Origin: Capitulum mitella
Lineage: Eukaryota; Arthropoda; Thecostraca; Pollicipedomorpha; Pollicipedidae
Assembly (NCBI GenBank): GCA_030062745.1
Contig: CP099839.1
Coordinates: 16,047,733 to 16,111,732, forward strand
Length of the DNA stretch: 64,000 nt
Direction of reading: 5' to 3'
Below are positions 21,796-35,000 of this stretch, piece by piece. The notes below the pieces were generated by a model, which ran no database searches, was not told the DNA's origin, and was given only the letters and a program-made list of their open reading frames with translations. Numbering within the stretch: position 1 is the first letter of the stretch; each line of letters opens with the position of its first letter. The translations under genes and the position numbers were made by a program.

Positions 21796-24700
21796 AAGTC
21801 GGCCTCGAGGGCCTCGCTGGGCCTGAGGGGGCGATCGCGGTAGAGCCGGGTGCTGAAGGCTTTGTCCGCGCTCAGGAGGCCGCTGCAATCACGACTGTGG
21901 CGGTGGCGATAGTTTCTTTATATCGAGGTGAGCTCGCCGTTTCCTCGTTGGGCTCATTTGCGTATCTCCTGCACCGTTCACAGCAAAGTTGGTCGGGCGC
22001 GTGCAGCAGACAGTACTCGAGGAGACTCCTCTAAGATACGACAGTACAAGACGCTACCGGCCAATTGTCGGCGCTCTTGACACCGCAACCTTGCAGCTGG
22101 TGTGCACGTGCAGGCAGCAGCTCCACGCAAATCACAGAAGGGTCGCCTTGGCACATATGCAGTTCCAAGGCCTAGTCGTCCCCGCTAAAAACTCGTATTT
22201 CGCTGCTGGGGAAGACTGCAAAGCGGCATACCAGAGCAGGGTGTCATAGGTCTGTAGGATTTCCTTACTAGTCACCCATTCGAGGTAAGCACACGTGAGA
22301 CATCTGCAAGGGCACGAGGGCAGTAGGACGAGCGCACCTCCTTAATGCCTTCCGCATGAGGATGGACACGCGATCAGTTAGTGACGAGCTTGACGGGATA
22401 AGGCGGCAGTTTGTGCGATGTTACGGCCGAGGCTGGAGGATTATGCTAATGGACCGGCAATGGGCCGGCTGAGTCCAGCTGACGGTTGATAAGCCCGAAT
22501 CGTATCCGGGGGTGGTAGGGCCTGTCCTTCCAGTCACACTCAGTCCCTCCCCTCAGTCTGGTACAGACCACCCGTTAATTGATACAGCGTCACGAATAAA
22601 AGACACCGTTCGCGTTGGGTTGTTTCTGGGGTTTTTCTTCCACGTGCTTACAAGCGACGCAAACATTCGGACCTGTTCGATTCAATGTCGGGTAAATTTC
22701 GACCTTGATACACGTGCACGTGACGTGGCTTGAGTTCTGGACATGGAAGTCACCCACGTCGGCGACGTCCTTAAGGAGTCATTGCAGGATGCCAGTGCCG
22801 TTTGACGCGGCGAGATGACTGCCGTGTTTCCTCACGCGGGACAGGTCAGGAGGGGAGATACCATGGCCAACGGGCCCGGACCCCAAGGAACACTAGTCGA
22901 AATGTTAAACACGAATTAGGAAAGGTGAACCGACTGAGGTCCAATGGCTTTGGCGGGAGTTACCCTTTATATTTTCTGGATGTTTCGTGCTGATGTTCTG
23001 GGGTGGTTTTATCGCTTGCCTGCCGACTTCGAGACAACCAATGGGGTGGTCTCACCGCTGAGAACAACAGCCGACCAGGCAGTCATAAATCGCGCAACTT
23101 GAACGTAACGCAGCTACTAATATCGAGATCAGTGGCGTGGATTTCGGTCAGAACAGGCACGAGACACGGTACAAACGAAACTTTCGTTCTCTCGTTTTCA
23201 CATGAGAACAGCAAATGCTGCACTTGTCACACAGCACTACGTAGCGAGTGTTTCTGTGGTCATTGCCGCATTCCATTGCTAAACACCGATGGAAAGTACT
23301 CATGAACGTTACTTTATAGACATCGAGCTAATTCCTGTGCGTGTTTGCGTGACTGATGCCTAATTAAACTCTTTCAGTCAAGGACAACCGTGCTTGAACC
23401 AGTTCTGTTACCTCATACCCGGGCACCGAGGTGAGGTCACCGCCCAAAGGACCTTGTAAAGTCCTCTCAACGCAGGAAACAGAACAAAAGAACTCCCTGG
23501 ACCGTGCGTATTTGTGCCAAAGAATGGCGTTTGTCGGGCCCTGAAATCATCGAGGAAAAACCACGGACTTTGTCAGGTCTCAAGACCATGAGGCCTGCCA
23601 TCATTCGTGCTTTTACGCAGTGCAGAGTTGATGAAATTAACATCGAAAAGGTGTTTGCGCCAATGCCAAGTGACTTTTTTCAGTTGATGGCAAGCGTTGG
23701 CTGCCAGTTACGAATTATGTTGTTTTCATTCATCATATCATCATCGCTTACGCCTTGCGCCAAATTTTCATTTGCACTGGTATGTTTAAGCAATTGTTTG
23801 CATGCAGTGAAATGAAACTAAAATTAAAAATTGGCAAAAATGGGGCCTGTGGCTCCACTGTCCGATGTTTCACGCATACGAATTATGATCACTGGATCGC
23901 AAGCATACTTAGTCGATATCACCAAGAATGTGTTGCATTCAATATGTTCTGTTTTATGAACTTCAGTGCTTTATATCTTAAAATAAGGATCAGATAATCA
24001 TCAGTTGCATCACAACAGCTGCTAGTGTCTTCATGGTAATGCAGACAATACAGACATCAAGTAAAAAAGGAAGAAAGTAGGGAGAGAAGCCATTGAGCTC
24101 GCTGACTATAATTTATCTGTCTGATGTGGGTTTATCCGTATATGTAGAAAGATACTAGACTTAATAATGACGTATCCATAAACGCTGCTTCGACTTTTCG
24201 ACTTCGTAAACACGGCCGTCCAACCGCCGCTTTAAAGTTGATTTCAAGGCCTCAGATATTCTCAAACGCATCCTGCATCTAGCGCGTCACCTGCCGCCGG
24301 AGACATTGTCAGCAGCTATCCGGTTGCCCAAGACAACACTGTCGCGCCGCATCGGGCAAGCTGAAGGGCCTTAAGCGTCAAACGACGACAGGCCAGCAGT
24401 CAGTGACTAGCAACAAGCCGAACCCGCTGCACCCAATACGACCGTGCCGTATAGAGCCTACCCCAGGCAGCCGGTGGGCGAGGTGCCAGAGAAGCACAAA
24501 CACTTGCTCCCTGTGCATGGGTGCGATGAACTTTTCTTGCCTTTTCTTTCTCTACGGATCATCTAGCAGGCGTTTGTCAGCTATCAGATCTGGTTGAGTT
24601 AGAAAACTTGTAAGCCAACATAAGACACCGTATCTTCGAAAGTCTTCGCACTCTGTGGCACAACAGTCAACCTGTTTCCAAACCAAAAGTTGTGTTACAC

Positions 24701-26150
24701 TGAAACAGAAGCTTTTAAACGGGTTTCTTGATCGACTACCAGCACAAAACACATGGTATTTACTATGGCCTGAGGCGAGATATAACGTCCGGATCGCGGT
24801 CATTGTCTGGAAATTCTATGCACCACCAAAACGAATGCCGCGACCGGTCAATTTAGACCACCCATGACCCCCATACAGGTCATCAGAGGTCAAGTTCATG
24901 TAACTGAGATTACCAAATATAGGGTCGAATTTCGCCACACGACCAGTTGTAATAACCATTTAAAGATTTCCTTGCGGGAAAACGGGAATTTGAAACTATT
25001 TTGTGTAGTTTCATGGTGTTCATGGACTTGTCGGTATGCGCCAAATCAGGCATGCCTAAAATAAACACATTTGTGACGTGTAAGTATCGTATGGCCGAGC
25101 TTGGGCTGCGTTTCCATTTTGCTCTGATATTTGTGAACTAATATCCCATGAATACATTCACACGGATTTCGACGTTAACAATGACTGCAATCTCCGATTG
25201 ATAAGCAAAAAACATTTCCGCATTGATCTGATATTCCCCTTTGACGCGACCAGTGACCTGAGCGGTGAATGACGTTAAAAAATTTCGTATGCCCCGGGGT
25301 TGTTTCTCCCCGGGAATCAATTATTATTTGAATCCGCCAAATTGGTCCACCGGTTGCAGGGTAAGTGAGTAGGGGCGTATCACACAACCCTCCCCCTAAA
25401 ACGCGGAAGGTGGCGACACACTCCAGCAACTGCCAAGTTAAACACGGTACTGAGACAAAGTTGTAAGAAGAAAAGAGGCAAATGCGAGGTTGATGCACAC
25501 TAAAAAGGACACCGAAAACATTACACTAAATTATACAGACCATGCGCCCGAAGTTTTACGGCGCGTAGCAAAGGCAATGTACATACTAAAAGCTGGAGAA
25601 ACCAAGGTGCCTACTGGCGCTTAAGAGTCGATTGGAAGGCAGGAAAATTTTACACATTGCCTGCAAAGCACGCGCAGCCATAATCATGCATGCAATTCTA
25701 TCAGTCCACCTTGAATTTATTTTTTCCACTTGGATCCGTTGTTCACCAAAGAGGTATACTAGACATATGCTAGGCATACGCTAACTGGTTCACGCACGAA
25801 CACAAGTAGGCAACACGTCGCCACGTCAGAGCCTGGCTCGCCCGCAGGGCACACTAGGCACATGTAAGCACAATACATTTGTAACGACGGCCTAACTCCG
25901 ACCAGAAATGATGTCTGAAAATACATAGTCACAAAGCGCGCTCTAACACTTCACCCGGCTCTGGGAGCCGCATGGTCTTGAATAAAACATCAGCCGAGCA
26001 CAGTGTCGGCGGTGGCAGGGCGGTCGTGTCAGCCTGAACGTCCGGCGTGCGGCCCTGGCCACTTCCTGTTGTCTCCGGCAGGGCGGCATCCAGCGCCGCG
26101 GCGCACTCCCGGGCGGCCTCCGCCCCCCGCGCCTCCGCCGGCCGCCGCGC
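21796..26150. other. Intergenic, no gene recognised
   Basis: Only short open frames are present and none has a recognisable domain. No RNA gene or clear tandem repeat was seen. Composition varies, with a CpG-containing AT-richer stretch from 23,600 to 25,900 and a GC-rich patch starting near 26,000 that leads into the next promoter. Confidence 0.5.
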
Positions 26151-26153
26151 CGG

Positions 26154-26245
26154 TACAAAAGGGCAGCGCCGCCGACAATCGGAAGCACTCGCTCCACACC
26201 GCACCGCCGCGCCACAACAGAGCCCTTCCTGGCAGCCGCAGCAGG
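26154..26245 (+). promoter_or_regulatory. Candidate TATA-like promoter and non-coding first exon of the small secreted peptide gene
   Basis: TACAAAAG at 26,154, a one-base variant of a TATA box, lies 33 bases before an initiator-like GCACTC (A at 26,187). From there, about 59 bases without any ATG lead to CAGCAG and a GTGAGC donor at 26,246. The next good acceptor (CCGTTTCAG) is at about 27,373, 16 bases before the peptide's start codon. The arrangement of a leader exon, an intron of about 1.1 kb and a single coding exon is coherent but unproven. Confidence 0.45.
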
Positions 26246-26284
26246 TGAGCTCCGGCACCACCGGCCCGGCGGCCCGCCGCCATC

Positions 26285-26336
26285 AGCTGGACAGCAGCAC
26301 GGCTTCAGGCTGGACAGCAGCACGGCTTCAGGCCCG
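26285..26336 (+). repeat. Short tandem duplication in the leader intron
   Basis: CTGGACAGCAGCACGGCTTC followed by AGG occurs twice in direct succession at about 26,287 and 26,311. Confidence 0.85.
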
Positions 26337-27388
26337 CGCTGTCTCCGTCTGTGAATGTTCAACGGACTTTCGATAAAGGCCGTGCCTCAACGTTGCTTTC
26401 CACGCAACATTTTAAGGCCCATTATTTTCTCGTCACTTAAAACTGGAGATAAGGGGGAGAGCAAGGGTGGAGCCACCTCTTTTGGTGTTGCAAAAAGAAC
26501 ATCAGGATTACTGAAACATGATGTTCGTCCTATGACAGATCAACGGAAGAAAAAACCTTAACCACTCCCGGCAGTGCCAATAATTTGGGCGTGGTTCCAA
26601 CTGCTGCAGGACAGACTACCTATTATGCTTTTCCGTTAATTACTAGCCAGTTTCGTATCGTTTTGAGATGTCTGTCTGCAATCCATTGCAAACGACAACG
26701 GTTGCGTTCTCAATACTTTTCTTAGATATTGCATGACAATCATAACGTCATTCCTTCCCTAAGAATTTCCCATGACGGTTTCAACAGGCCTATCGAAAAG
26801 TTGGGGAGTGCAATCGATTAAGAAGCCTTGCAACTAAATGTTCGAAAACATTACGAAATTTCTATCACTATATCTGATGATGTGTCATTCATTCACCGCA
26901 TTTGTCCAATTCGGAAAGACCAATACCAGAACAGCTTGCGACATCAACCAATACGCCTGGCCCAGTTTCGCAATCCTCAGAGCAAAGTCAGGTCGCTCGG
27001 GACCAAACGTTGACTAAGCCCTGATCCGTCAGGCCTCGCGTGTCCTCCAATGGCTGCGTGGTGTACAAAGATTGCGGAACAGACCTTGAAGGGAGCCCCG
27101 GGCGTCGACACGCGCGTTCTCGCGCACCGACGGACCCGGCCCGGAAGTGGATTATGTTGTTTTGTACAGAGCCGCCCAGTAATAGTCAGTGTAAACACGG
27201 ACGTCCGCCAGTGTGGAGGCTCCCACGCGATGCCGTGCCCGTGACCGCGCCACCGTCGACCGCGGCGCGCCCGTTCGTCCGGCTTTCGTCCGGAGCTCGT
27301 CCGCGCTCGTCCAGCACTCGTCCAGGGTGGGAGCGTCGCCCGTGCCGTCTGACGCGCCGCTCCGTCCGTTTCAGCCTCAGTCAAGACC

Positions 27389-27616
27389 ATGCTCCGTTTC
27401 GCCACCGTCCTGATGCTGGTAATGCTGTCGCTGCTGCTGCTGGTGCCGGCCGAAGGCCTGCTGGTGTACCGCTCTCCGCGCCGCTTCGGCGGCCGGCGCG
27501 GCTCCTCCGTGCGCGGCGGCCGCTCCCGGTCCAGGTGCAACTTCGGCAACACCATCAACCCGGACCCGTTCGCCTTCCCCGGGAGCGTGCCGTTCCCGTC
27601 GGTGCCGATCTGCTGA
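27389..27616 (+). CDS. Small secreted basic peptide, 75 residues (unrecognised)
   Basis: The frame opens with a classic signal peptide: Met-Leu-Arg, a hydrophobic run including MLSLLLLVPA, and probable cleavage after about residue 23. The mature part is rich in Arg, Gly and Ser (SPRRFGGRRGSS, then GGRSRSRC). It continues into an Asn/Pro/Phe-rich tail and ends with Cys as the last residue before TGA. There are only two cysteines, so one disulphide or a dimer is possible. Dibasic RR steps could be processing sites. The ATG context AAGACCATGC is good, an acceptor lies just upstream, and a TATA-like promoter with leader exon is found 1.2 kb away. It could be an antimicrobial-type peptide, a prohormone or a matrix peptide. 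No homologue is recognised, so function is left open. Confidence 0.5.
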   Translation: MLRFATVLMLVMLSLLLLVPAEGLLVYRSPRRFGGRRGSSVRGGRSRSRCNFGNTINPDPFAFPGSVPFPSVPIC

Positions 27617-29097
27617 GGGTAGAGCGGCGCCAAACTGAGCCAGGAGGGTACGGCGGCGCCGGGCGGCCGCGGCCCACGCCGGCCGCGGCGCCGCCCGGCC
27701 GCCGCCTCTCAGGCCGGTCCGCGGCCAGTCCGCCGACCGCCGCTCACGTGGACAGCAACTCCATCACGCGGTGCAATGTGTGAGCGCAGTTGAAAGCCAT
27801 GAGTGTAGATGAGTGCGGAGGCACCATGACCTCATGCGATCGCCTGCCCAGCCAGCAGAGTATCCGTGTTCTCCGCTACGCCGCAGCGCGGCGTACAAGG
27901 AGGCACGACAGACGATATTAGTGCGGCGTTAATGCTGTTCCCAGTGAGCAAACCCTGTGACCTAGTGACGATATTAAGGGCGCCCCTGACTGTTCGACAG
28001 TGTATCTTGTGTTTGCAATGTTTATTTAATTGCTATGCCATGGCATTCATATCATAAGTGTGTCACCATGCTTGTTTCATTGTGATAATACAGAACATTG
28101 GATCCATTCCGTCTCGTAAGAAAAGCGAGGATGTTACAATTTCGAGGTTTGCGCAGCAGCCTTTCTGTGCTCGCCACAAAAGTTTTACCGACATTCTACA
28201 TCAAACTCTACAAGTACACTGGACAACTACCATGCCGAGATGGTACAGGCAATCAAGGACACGATTTTCTTTAAGGGGGGAGGAGGCGGAGTTCAGGGAG
28301 GGCTGAAATCATGCAAAAATCCGCTGCTGAGAAGATGATGTGCAATGGGTTTCACTAAAAAATGCGGGTTTAGGGGGGAGGGGGGGGGGGCGACCCTCTC
28401 GCTGCGCCGGTGCATGCAATCCATGGTACATGCATGAATGTGGAATGGTTAGAGGATGGTAAGTGATTAAGCCCGAACGGCGGGAAATGGAACATAAACG
28501 CAAAACACGAAGAAATTGATCATTGCCTCGGGAAATCTGCAGCCGACATGCAAATTCCAAAACTGAAGCACGTTGGCCCTGATGAGCTATCTGTAACTAT
28601 GCTCGGACCGGTAGCGCAGCAGAACCGCGTCAGACGGACGGCGGCGGCGGCAGGGGACGGCAGGGGACGCTGCCGGCCAACCCGGGCCGGATGCGGGCCA
28701 GGGGAGGGGAGAGAGAGGATGACGCACGCTCCCGACGGCCCACCGGGCCGTGCTTAGTCTGTGCCGCGAGCCACGCCAGTACGGCGAGCCGGGTGAGGTG
28801 TCCACAGACCGCCAGAGCAGGCGAAGGCCGCGAATATTCGTGGCGCAGAGAGACGGAACAGGCCGGCGCAGACGCCGATTGCGACACCTCGAACCGGAGG
28901 CGCCAGCATGGAGGCGGTCTGAGCCCGGCGGAGCTCCCGGCCGCAGCCCGTCGACGGATCGGTGCGTGCGCCGGCCGGGCCGGAAGCCAGGCCGATACAG
29001 CGCCGGCAGCGCGACCGGCCGGCCGGCCACATCTGGCGTGACGTCACGGCGCCGCCGGGGCGCCGCGGCGCGCGGCCGGCCGCCTCTCGGAGTGGCC
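27617..29097. other. Intergenic, ending in a CpG-rich promoter-like region
   Basis: After the peptide's stop there is a GC-rich palindromic patch (27,650-27,700) and then ordinary sequence without a gene. From about 28,600 the GC and CpG content rises sharply up to the start codon at 29,098, as expected of a CpG-rich promoter for the SRPBCC gene. Long frames on both strands here are composition shadows. Confidence 0.5.
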
Positions 29098-32000
29098 ATG
29101 GTGGGCCGGACGGTGCGGCGGCGGCTCTGGGGCGGCGTCGGCCTGCTGGCGGCGCTGCTCGTCTGGCTCGGCTGGCAGCCCTCCCACACAGCCACATTCA
29201 CGCACGTCGTGGACGTGGAGCCGCGCCGGCTCTGGGAGCATGTGGCCGACTTCAACAACATCGCGGCGCTCAGTCCGCTCATGTAAGTCCGCCGTGCCCC
29301 TCCCTCCCCTGCATAAATAACGAGCGCGACGGCCGGGCCGCGCCAGGAGTCTCCCACGTCTGCCGTCCGGCCCACGTTAGCGTCACGTCCCAGTCCGGCA
29401 GCGTAAGGCTGCGATCCTCGCCCATAAAATGTCCTCAAAGTGAGTTTTCTGTCCTCAACGATCCAACCGCCGCAGTTTGCTATTCACTCGATTTCGCCCA
29501 TCCAAAGCATCTTCCAGTCACAAAAAACCATGCTCGCGGAAGTCAGGTTCGTTCGGCAAACTTAACTCCTGACTGAAGACCACATTTGCGATTCATCTAA
29601 ACTGTAACGAGTTCAAAAACCGTTTTCCCACGAACCGCCCAGTCCAGCACGAATGGGTCGCGCAGACAGATAAACATTAGATAATTTCAGCTAAATCCCT
29701 GGATCGTATAGAAATGTTTCTGTCTCATTTACAACGAAATTCGCAAAGAAAAACAGACTCTGATGTCACATCTTTGGCCAACAACAAATGTTCCCACTAA
29801 GCCAATGACGCAAGAATGACGTCAGTAGAAAACCGCGGTGTGAAAACATTCTTACAACCTCCGGCCAGTCTCCAGCAAACCTACTCGACCTTGCTACTGA
29901 TGGTCAATTATTCCGACTTAAAACGGCCCCATCGCGAATGCTTTGCGGGTAAAGGAAGAATCCATCGCAAATGAGCTGCTTCACGATTTCGAGGCCGACG
30001 GAGGGTTCACCGGCCCAGCAGAAGGCTCCTGCGCCTAGGACCTCTCACGTGCAGCGTACCTGCATAATCTGCTTCAGCCTACAAGGACATTACCAGGGTC
30101 ATATCCCTGAGGACGTAGCCCCGCTCGATCTCAGACATCATCTTTACCAGTAGTCGATGTTAATGCCCAAAAGTCTTGCAGATATACACACTTGCCTAAG
30201 ACGGAGGGAAGGCCCACATTTTTTGGGGGGGTTCAACCATTGCATATCGTCTTTCCAGCCGCGGTTTTCAAATTTCAGGCCACACTGTGACCCCCCGTTA
30301 AGAAAATCCTGATTGAGTCCCTGCATCGGATGACTTGAAGTTAAGGAGCATTCCTGCTAATGGGTATTTCGTCGGACAGATATGCGCGAATGCTTCCTGT
30401 TTCTATTATTCAGTCAGTCTCGGTCCTGGAAACTATGCAAATTAACCCGCGCGCCTTCTCGCACGAAGGTCAGTCCCATAAGGCTGGCACGTTGGCGCTG
30501 ACTGGATGGCTGGACGGCCTTCCCTCCCGCCCGACGCCAGAAAGGGTCCAGCCGCCAGGCGGCCGGCCGGATCCCGGCACGGAGGGCGGGTCAGCCGGCA
30601 GAGGTAGCTGCAGCTCAGAGATCGCTGCAGCACACAGCGGGCAGAGGTGACCAGTTCATGTAACCAGCCAGCAGACTTCCGCTAAAGTCTGTCAAAAGAG
30701 TTATCATGAGGACTTCATAGGGGCTTCGGAATACATGATAAATTCCAGGAAAATGGATATTAGGTTTGTCTCTTCTCATCACCGTAATTCATTCAAAACA
30801 TCGCACGTTCAAGCACGTTCAAAAATGGAAAGAAGCAAAGGCACGCATATTATTGTAGTGCGCATACCACATGAATAGCACGTACATAACATTAACGTGG
30901 TAAACAGTTTACGGGAACATTTCCCGTACACAAACGCGCACCTATTGCAAGCGCAGTAAAATCCAACCCCGAACACCAGAGCGGAAATCTTGCTGAAATA
31001 CTTCATTTCATCTTGCTCTGGCCTTTTCACATCTTTCATCTCAAGATGCAAAAGTCTTAGGACCACATTTGACCATATCCCTTCCCGACTCCAAAATGCA
31101 AACCACCTTTTACAATTGCAGCCTGGATCCCTGCAGCGGTCGCAAGCTACCCGCTAGGTTTATCAAAACTGACATTAACCTAAACGCATTTATTCAATGA
31201 ACCGAGACTGAATCGTTGAATTTAGCACAAATGAAACCTAACGAAGGCAATGTCAAAACCCAGTCCCTCTGTGCAAGCACAAAACCGATGTAGTAGAGAC
31301 ATACAAGTGGCTGAAAACATGACGGCGATATATCCAGCCCGACCAAATCTTTCTGAAGCGTTCACTAAGTTGGAACATTCCATCAAGTTGCTGAGGACTT
31401 TTGCACTAATCCCGTGCGTCGTGCACACACGTTTTTGTAGTGCATATTCATGGAATGTGTGCAGTATGATTCAAAAACGGCACTTCATCGCTATGCTGAG
31501 GCGACCCAAGGTTACAAACGTCCAGTCTTGGTTTTCCTAATGCGCTCCCCAGACGCGTCAGAAGGTTTTCCTCTGACCCGCGCACTCTGGTGAAAAGCCC
31601 GCCTGCTGGCAAGTACGTCCTGTTCGACTTCAGAAACACTCTGTCACACACACAAACACGCACACACACACGTACTCTTACCCACACCAGACAACTGAGT
31701 GTGTCAGTAATAAAGACATTTGAGCAGATACGTGCCTACATTCCACAAATAAGAAGCAGGGTCCAGTTTCCAGATCTCACATTACAGATCGGCCAGAAAG
31801 TTTATCGGGATACATACCGAGGTTCATGTCTCATTAGAAGCCGGCGTATAGTTTTTGAAATTCTTTCAGATCTAGACAAGTTAAATGTTCAGATACTTAA
31901 ACGTACTTTTCCACTGTCGAGCTAACCACATGAACTTTTAAATGTTTAAGTTTAATTAACCTGCAATGACCTGAAAAATTCGGACGGCACCTCGGACCCA

Positions 32001-35000
32001 GGTATTCTCTAGGATCTACCAGCAAATGCTCAGCTTAATCCAAGATGCAAACCTGGTCCATAATCCACTCATGGTTTTCGTGGAAGGATCCACCAGGAGC
32101 TGGTATCCAAATCTGATATCCAAAGATCCGAAATCCGTTACCACTTCTGTCGTGAAATTGAAGATCTTGGTCTGGGACCTAGGCCAATGTTTGCAGACAA
32201 AATGCGTTCACCGGGGTAAAGCCAGTTCAACCTGGCCTCTGAGGGCCTCGATTAAAGCAGCCACTGGCCGCGATATGGCCTCACGCGGTGCAACGAGTAC
32301 AATCGTTCAACAGTTCGGCTTGCTCAGACGGGTGCTCAGATTTATTCGCTTTCAATGCATGCGCTAGCCTTTGCCTTATCCTTTGCCTTCAAAGCAGAGA
32401 CAGTCGCTAGGCGAGATAAAGAGCAAGGTTCACGGCAAGTCACGAAACACAGGATCCTGACGGGCGCTGGAGATGACGGTCGCGCCAGCACGACTATTTC
32501 CTGCCACGCCGGCTGTGAACCTGTCATATTGGGAGCCGCAGCACGTGAGGATCTGGGCCAGGAAATGTGCTCCACGCGGGAACAGGCTGCTTGGTGATTT
32601 AAAATGATTTTCTGGTGTTCGGTAAAACTGCGCGCACTGTTGGATGAAAAGGTGTCTTTGGACAGAGTGACCGCGATTCATTTTTTTTCATCCCTATAGT
32701 CTCTAGCTTTGTTAATGTGACATGTTTCACGACGGCCATACAGTGACCTTCAAAATGGCACACTTGAAGACCCCAATCACCGTGAAAAAACCGCCGATTG
32801 ATCTAACCTACGCAGAGAAACAAAACGCTAATCGTCACCGCGTTATTCCGATGCCTAAATGCACCTTTACCGTACGACCAATCACAGACCACCTAGAGGA
32901 TCACCGTCACACCATTGGCCTAATGGTCCGATGGACCTGTAGCGCCACCAGCCTGGTCCCGCTCAGTCCCGCCGCGGCACGTCGCCACCGTGGCAGCAGC
33001 GCCGCCCGGCCAGACGTCCTCGCGGCGGCCGGCTCTCGCGCCCGGCCGAACCCCGGGCGCGCCGGGGCCTTGGGTGGCAGGCATTTCCTCATTGTCGGGG
33101 CGCCGCCCGCCGGCCGGCCGTTACGCGGCCCGGAACTGGGCCGTGTCGGCCAGGGTCACGGCCGCCTGCGGCCTCACGGCGTCACGGACCGGGCGGCAGA
33201 GGCCGGGACCGGCACAGACGCCGGGACCCAGGCGGGGACCACGGGCGTGGACGCGTCGATTGACCCCCGGCTTCACTGGGGCGGGAACATCGGAGGGCTG
33301 CGTTGGTTGTGTCCGAGGACATGCTGCTCTGCGGCACCTCCGAGTAATTCAACAGGGGACGCTCTGTCGGAGCGTGCTTTTTACCTTTACGTTTTCACAT
33401 TCCACATTCCAAAGTGCTCTGGCCGGCACTGCGGAATACGCGAAAATTAACGTAGCGTCTTTTTTCCGTTTGAGCCATCAACGTCAGCAAGAAAGGCTCT
33501 TTAACCCAGTGAGTTTCATCAGGATGTCGGTGCGCGTGTTCCAGTACGGAGTTTGACCTCGGCGAGGAGTCGGGCAGCTACCAGGACTGGCGATATACGG
33601 TGACGTACCGGGAGAAGATGGCCACCCTGCCGCTGGTGGGCCGCGCCACATCAACGTTCCGCGTGCGTCCCGCCGGCGACCGGTTCCTGATCGAGGGCCA
33701 CCACCGCTTCTGCTACATGCTACTGCTCTGCTGTGAGTTCCGGATGAACGGGTTTGGGATTACCCTTCTGTTATTCAATTCACGGTCCAGTCCGCCGATC
33801 CAGACAGGTTATGTAGATCTCTATTGCTTTGGTAACTTAGCCCTCTGGTGACCGCATGCTTCGCGTTTTTTAAAGTAATAATAAAACATACATTCACCGC
33901 TATCGGATTACATAGCCATGCTGTAGCCCTTCCGTCCCAAAGATTTTGGGCCAATCGTGGAGCGGGGCAATACCATGCCCACATGACTATGACATTGAGT
34001 CGTCTTCCTTTGGGATATCATCGCCCGTTCTTTCATTTCCCATCCGATCACATTCATGCGATCGTTTCGCGACAGATTCTGATTTCGACAGACGCAGAAT
34101 TTTTGCGTGATTTCATTACACAATGTTGCTATTCCTTTCGTGTACTAAAAACGGTGGAAGCAGGAACAAAAGCTGGAAGCCAGCCGGATGAGGGCCCGCT
34201 AGGGACACGACGCCTCAACAAAGATAAACGTACTTCCTAGAAGCCTGTCCGGATATGACATAAATTGTCTGCAGTTTGAGATACGACGTCCTCACATCTA
34301 GACTAGACCGTAGTTATACCAACGAATTTCACAAGTGCTTTGTGAAGGCCGCAATCCCGGAATCGGTGGTGCTAAATTTAAGAAGAAGCGTGCTAAGCTG
34401 TGATGAAATGTTTGTGATGAATCAGTTACAAATGAAAAGCACTCAATACGGCGAGCGAAACCCGTGGCGAGATCACAAGAACCCACCACTACGGTATGAT
34501 GAAATACAAACAAAAGCCTTGCACAAAGTTCTGAAGACTTATACCAAGTTCTGAAGATTCAGGCTTTCACGGATACGCCACACGGAATGGAGGACTACAA
34601 TACGATCAACAGCTTTCCCCGGCCCAACTTGCCGGACGGTTTTCGGACTCTGATATACTCCCTTTCAAAGGAGGTACTTCGCGAACAGCCAATGGATCTA
34701 TACGAGTTCTGCGCCGATTACTTCGGCAAACAGCTTCTCAAGCGAGGAGACAGCTGGGTGTCGTTCAAGGCCCGCTACACCAAGAGGAAGAGGGAGGAGG
34801 AAGAGGCACGTCTGAAGGCGATGCCTGATCCAGTAACGGAGGATACCACAGACGAGAAGCCTTCCGACGACTTCACAGAGGAAGAGGAGGCGGCCGCCGT
34901 CAAAATTCAGGCCGGCTTCCGGGGTATGCACGCCCGTCGCAGTCTCGGCGGCACCAGCAGCATGATGGACGCTCAGGAGCGCTGGGTACATCCGCAGCAG

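Noticed and set aside
32722-33450. 242-codon plus-strand frame in SRPBCC intron 1
   Set aside because: Half of it lies in a GC-rich patch, with no domain, no start context and no splice support.
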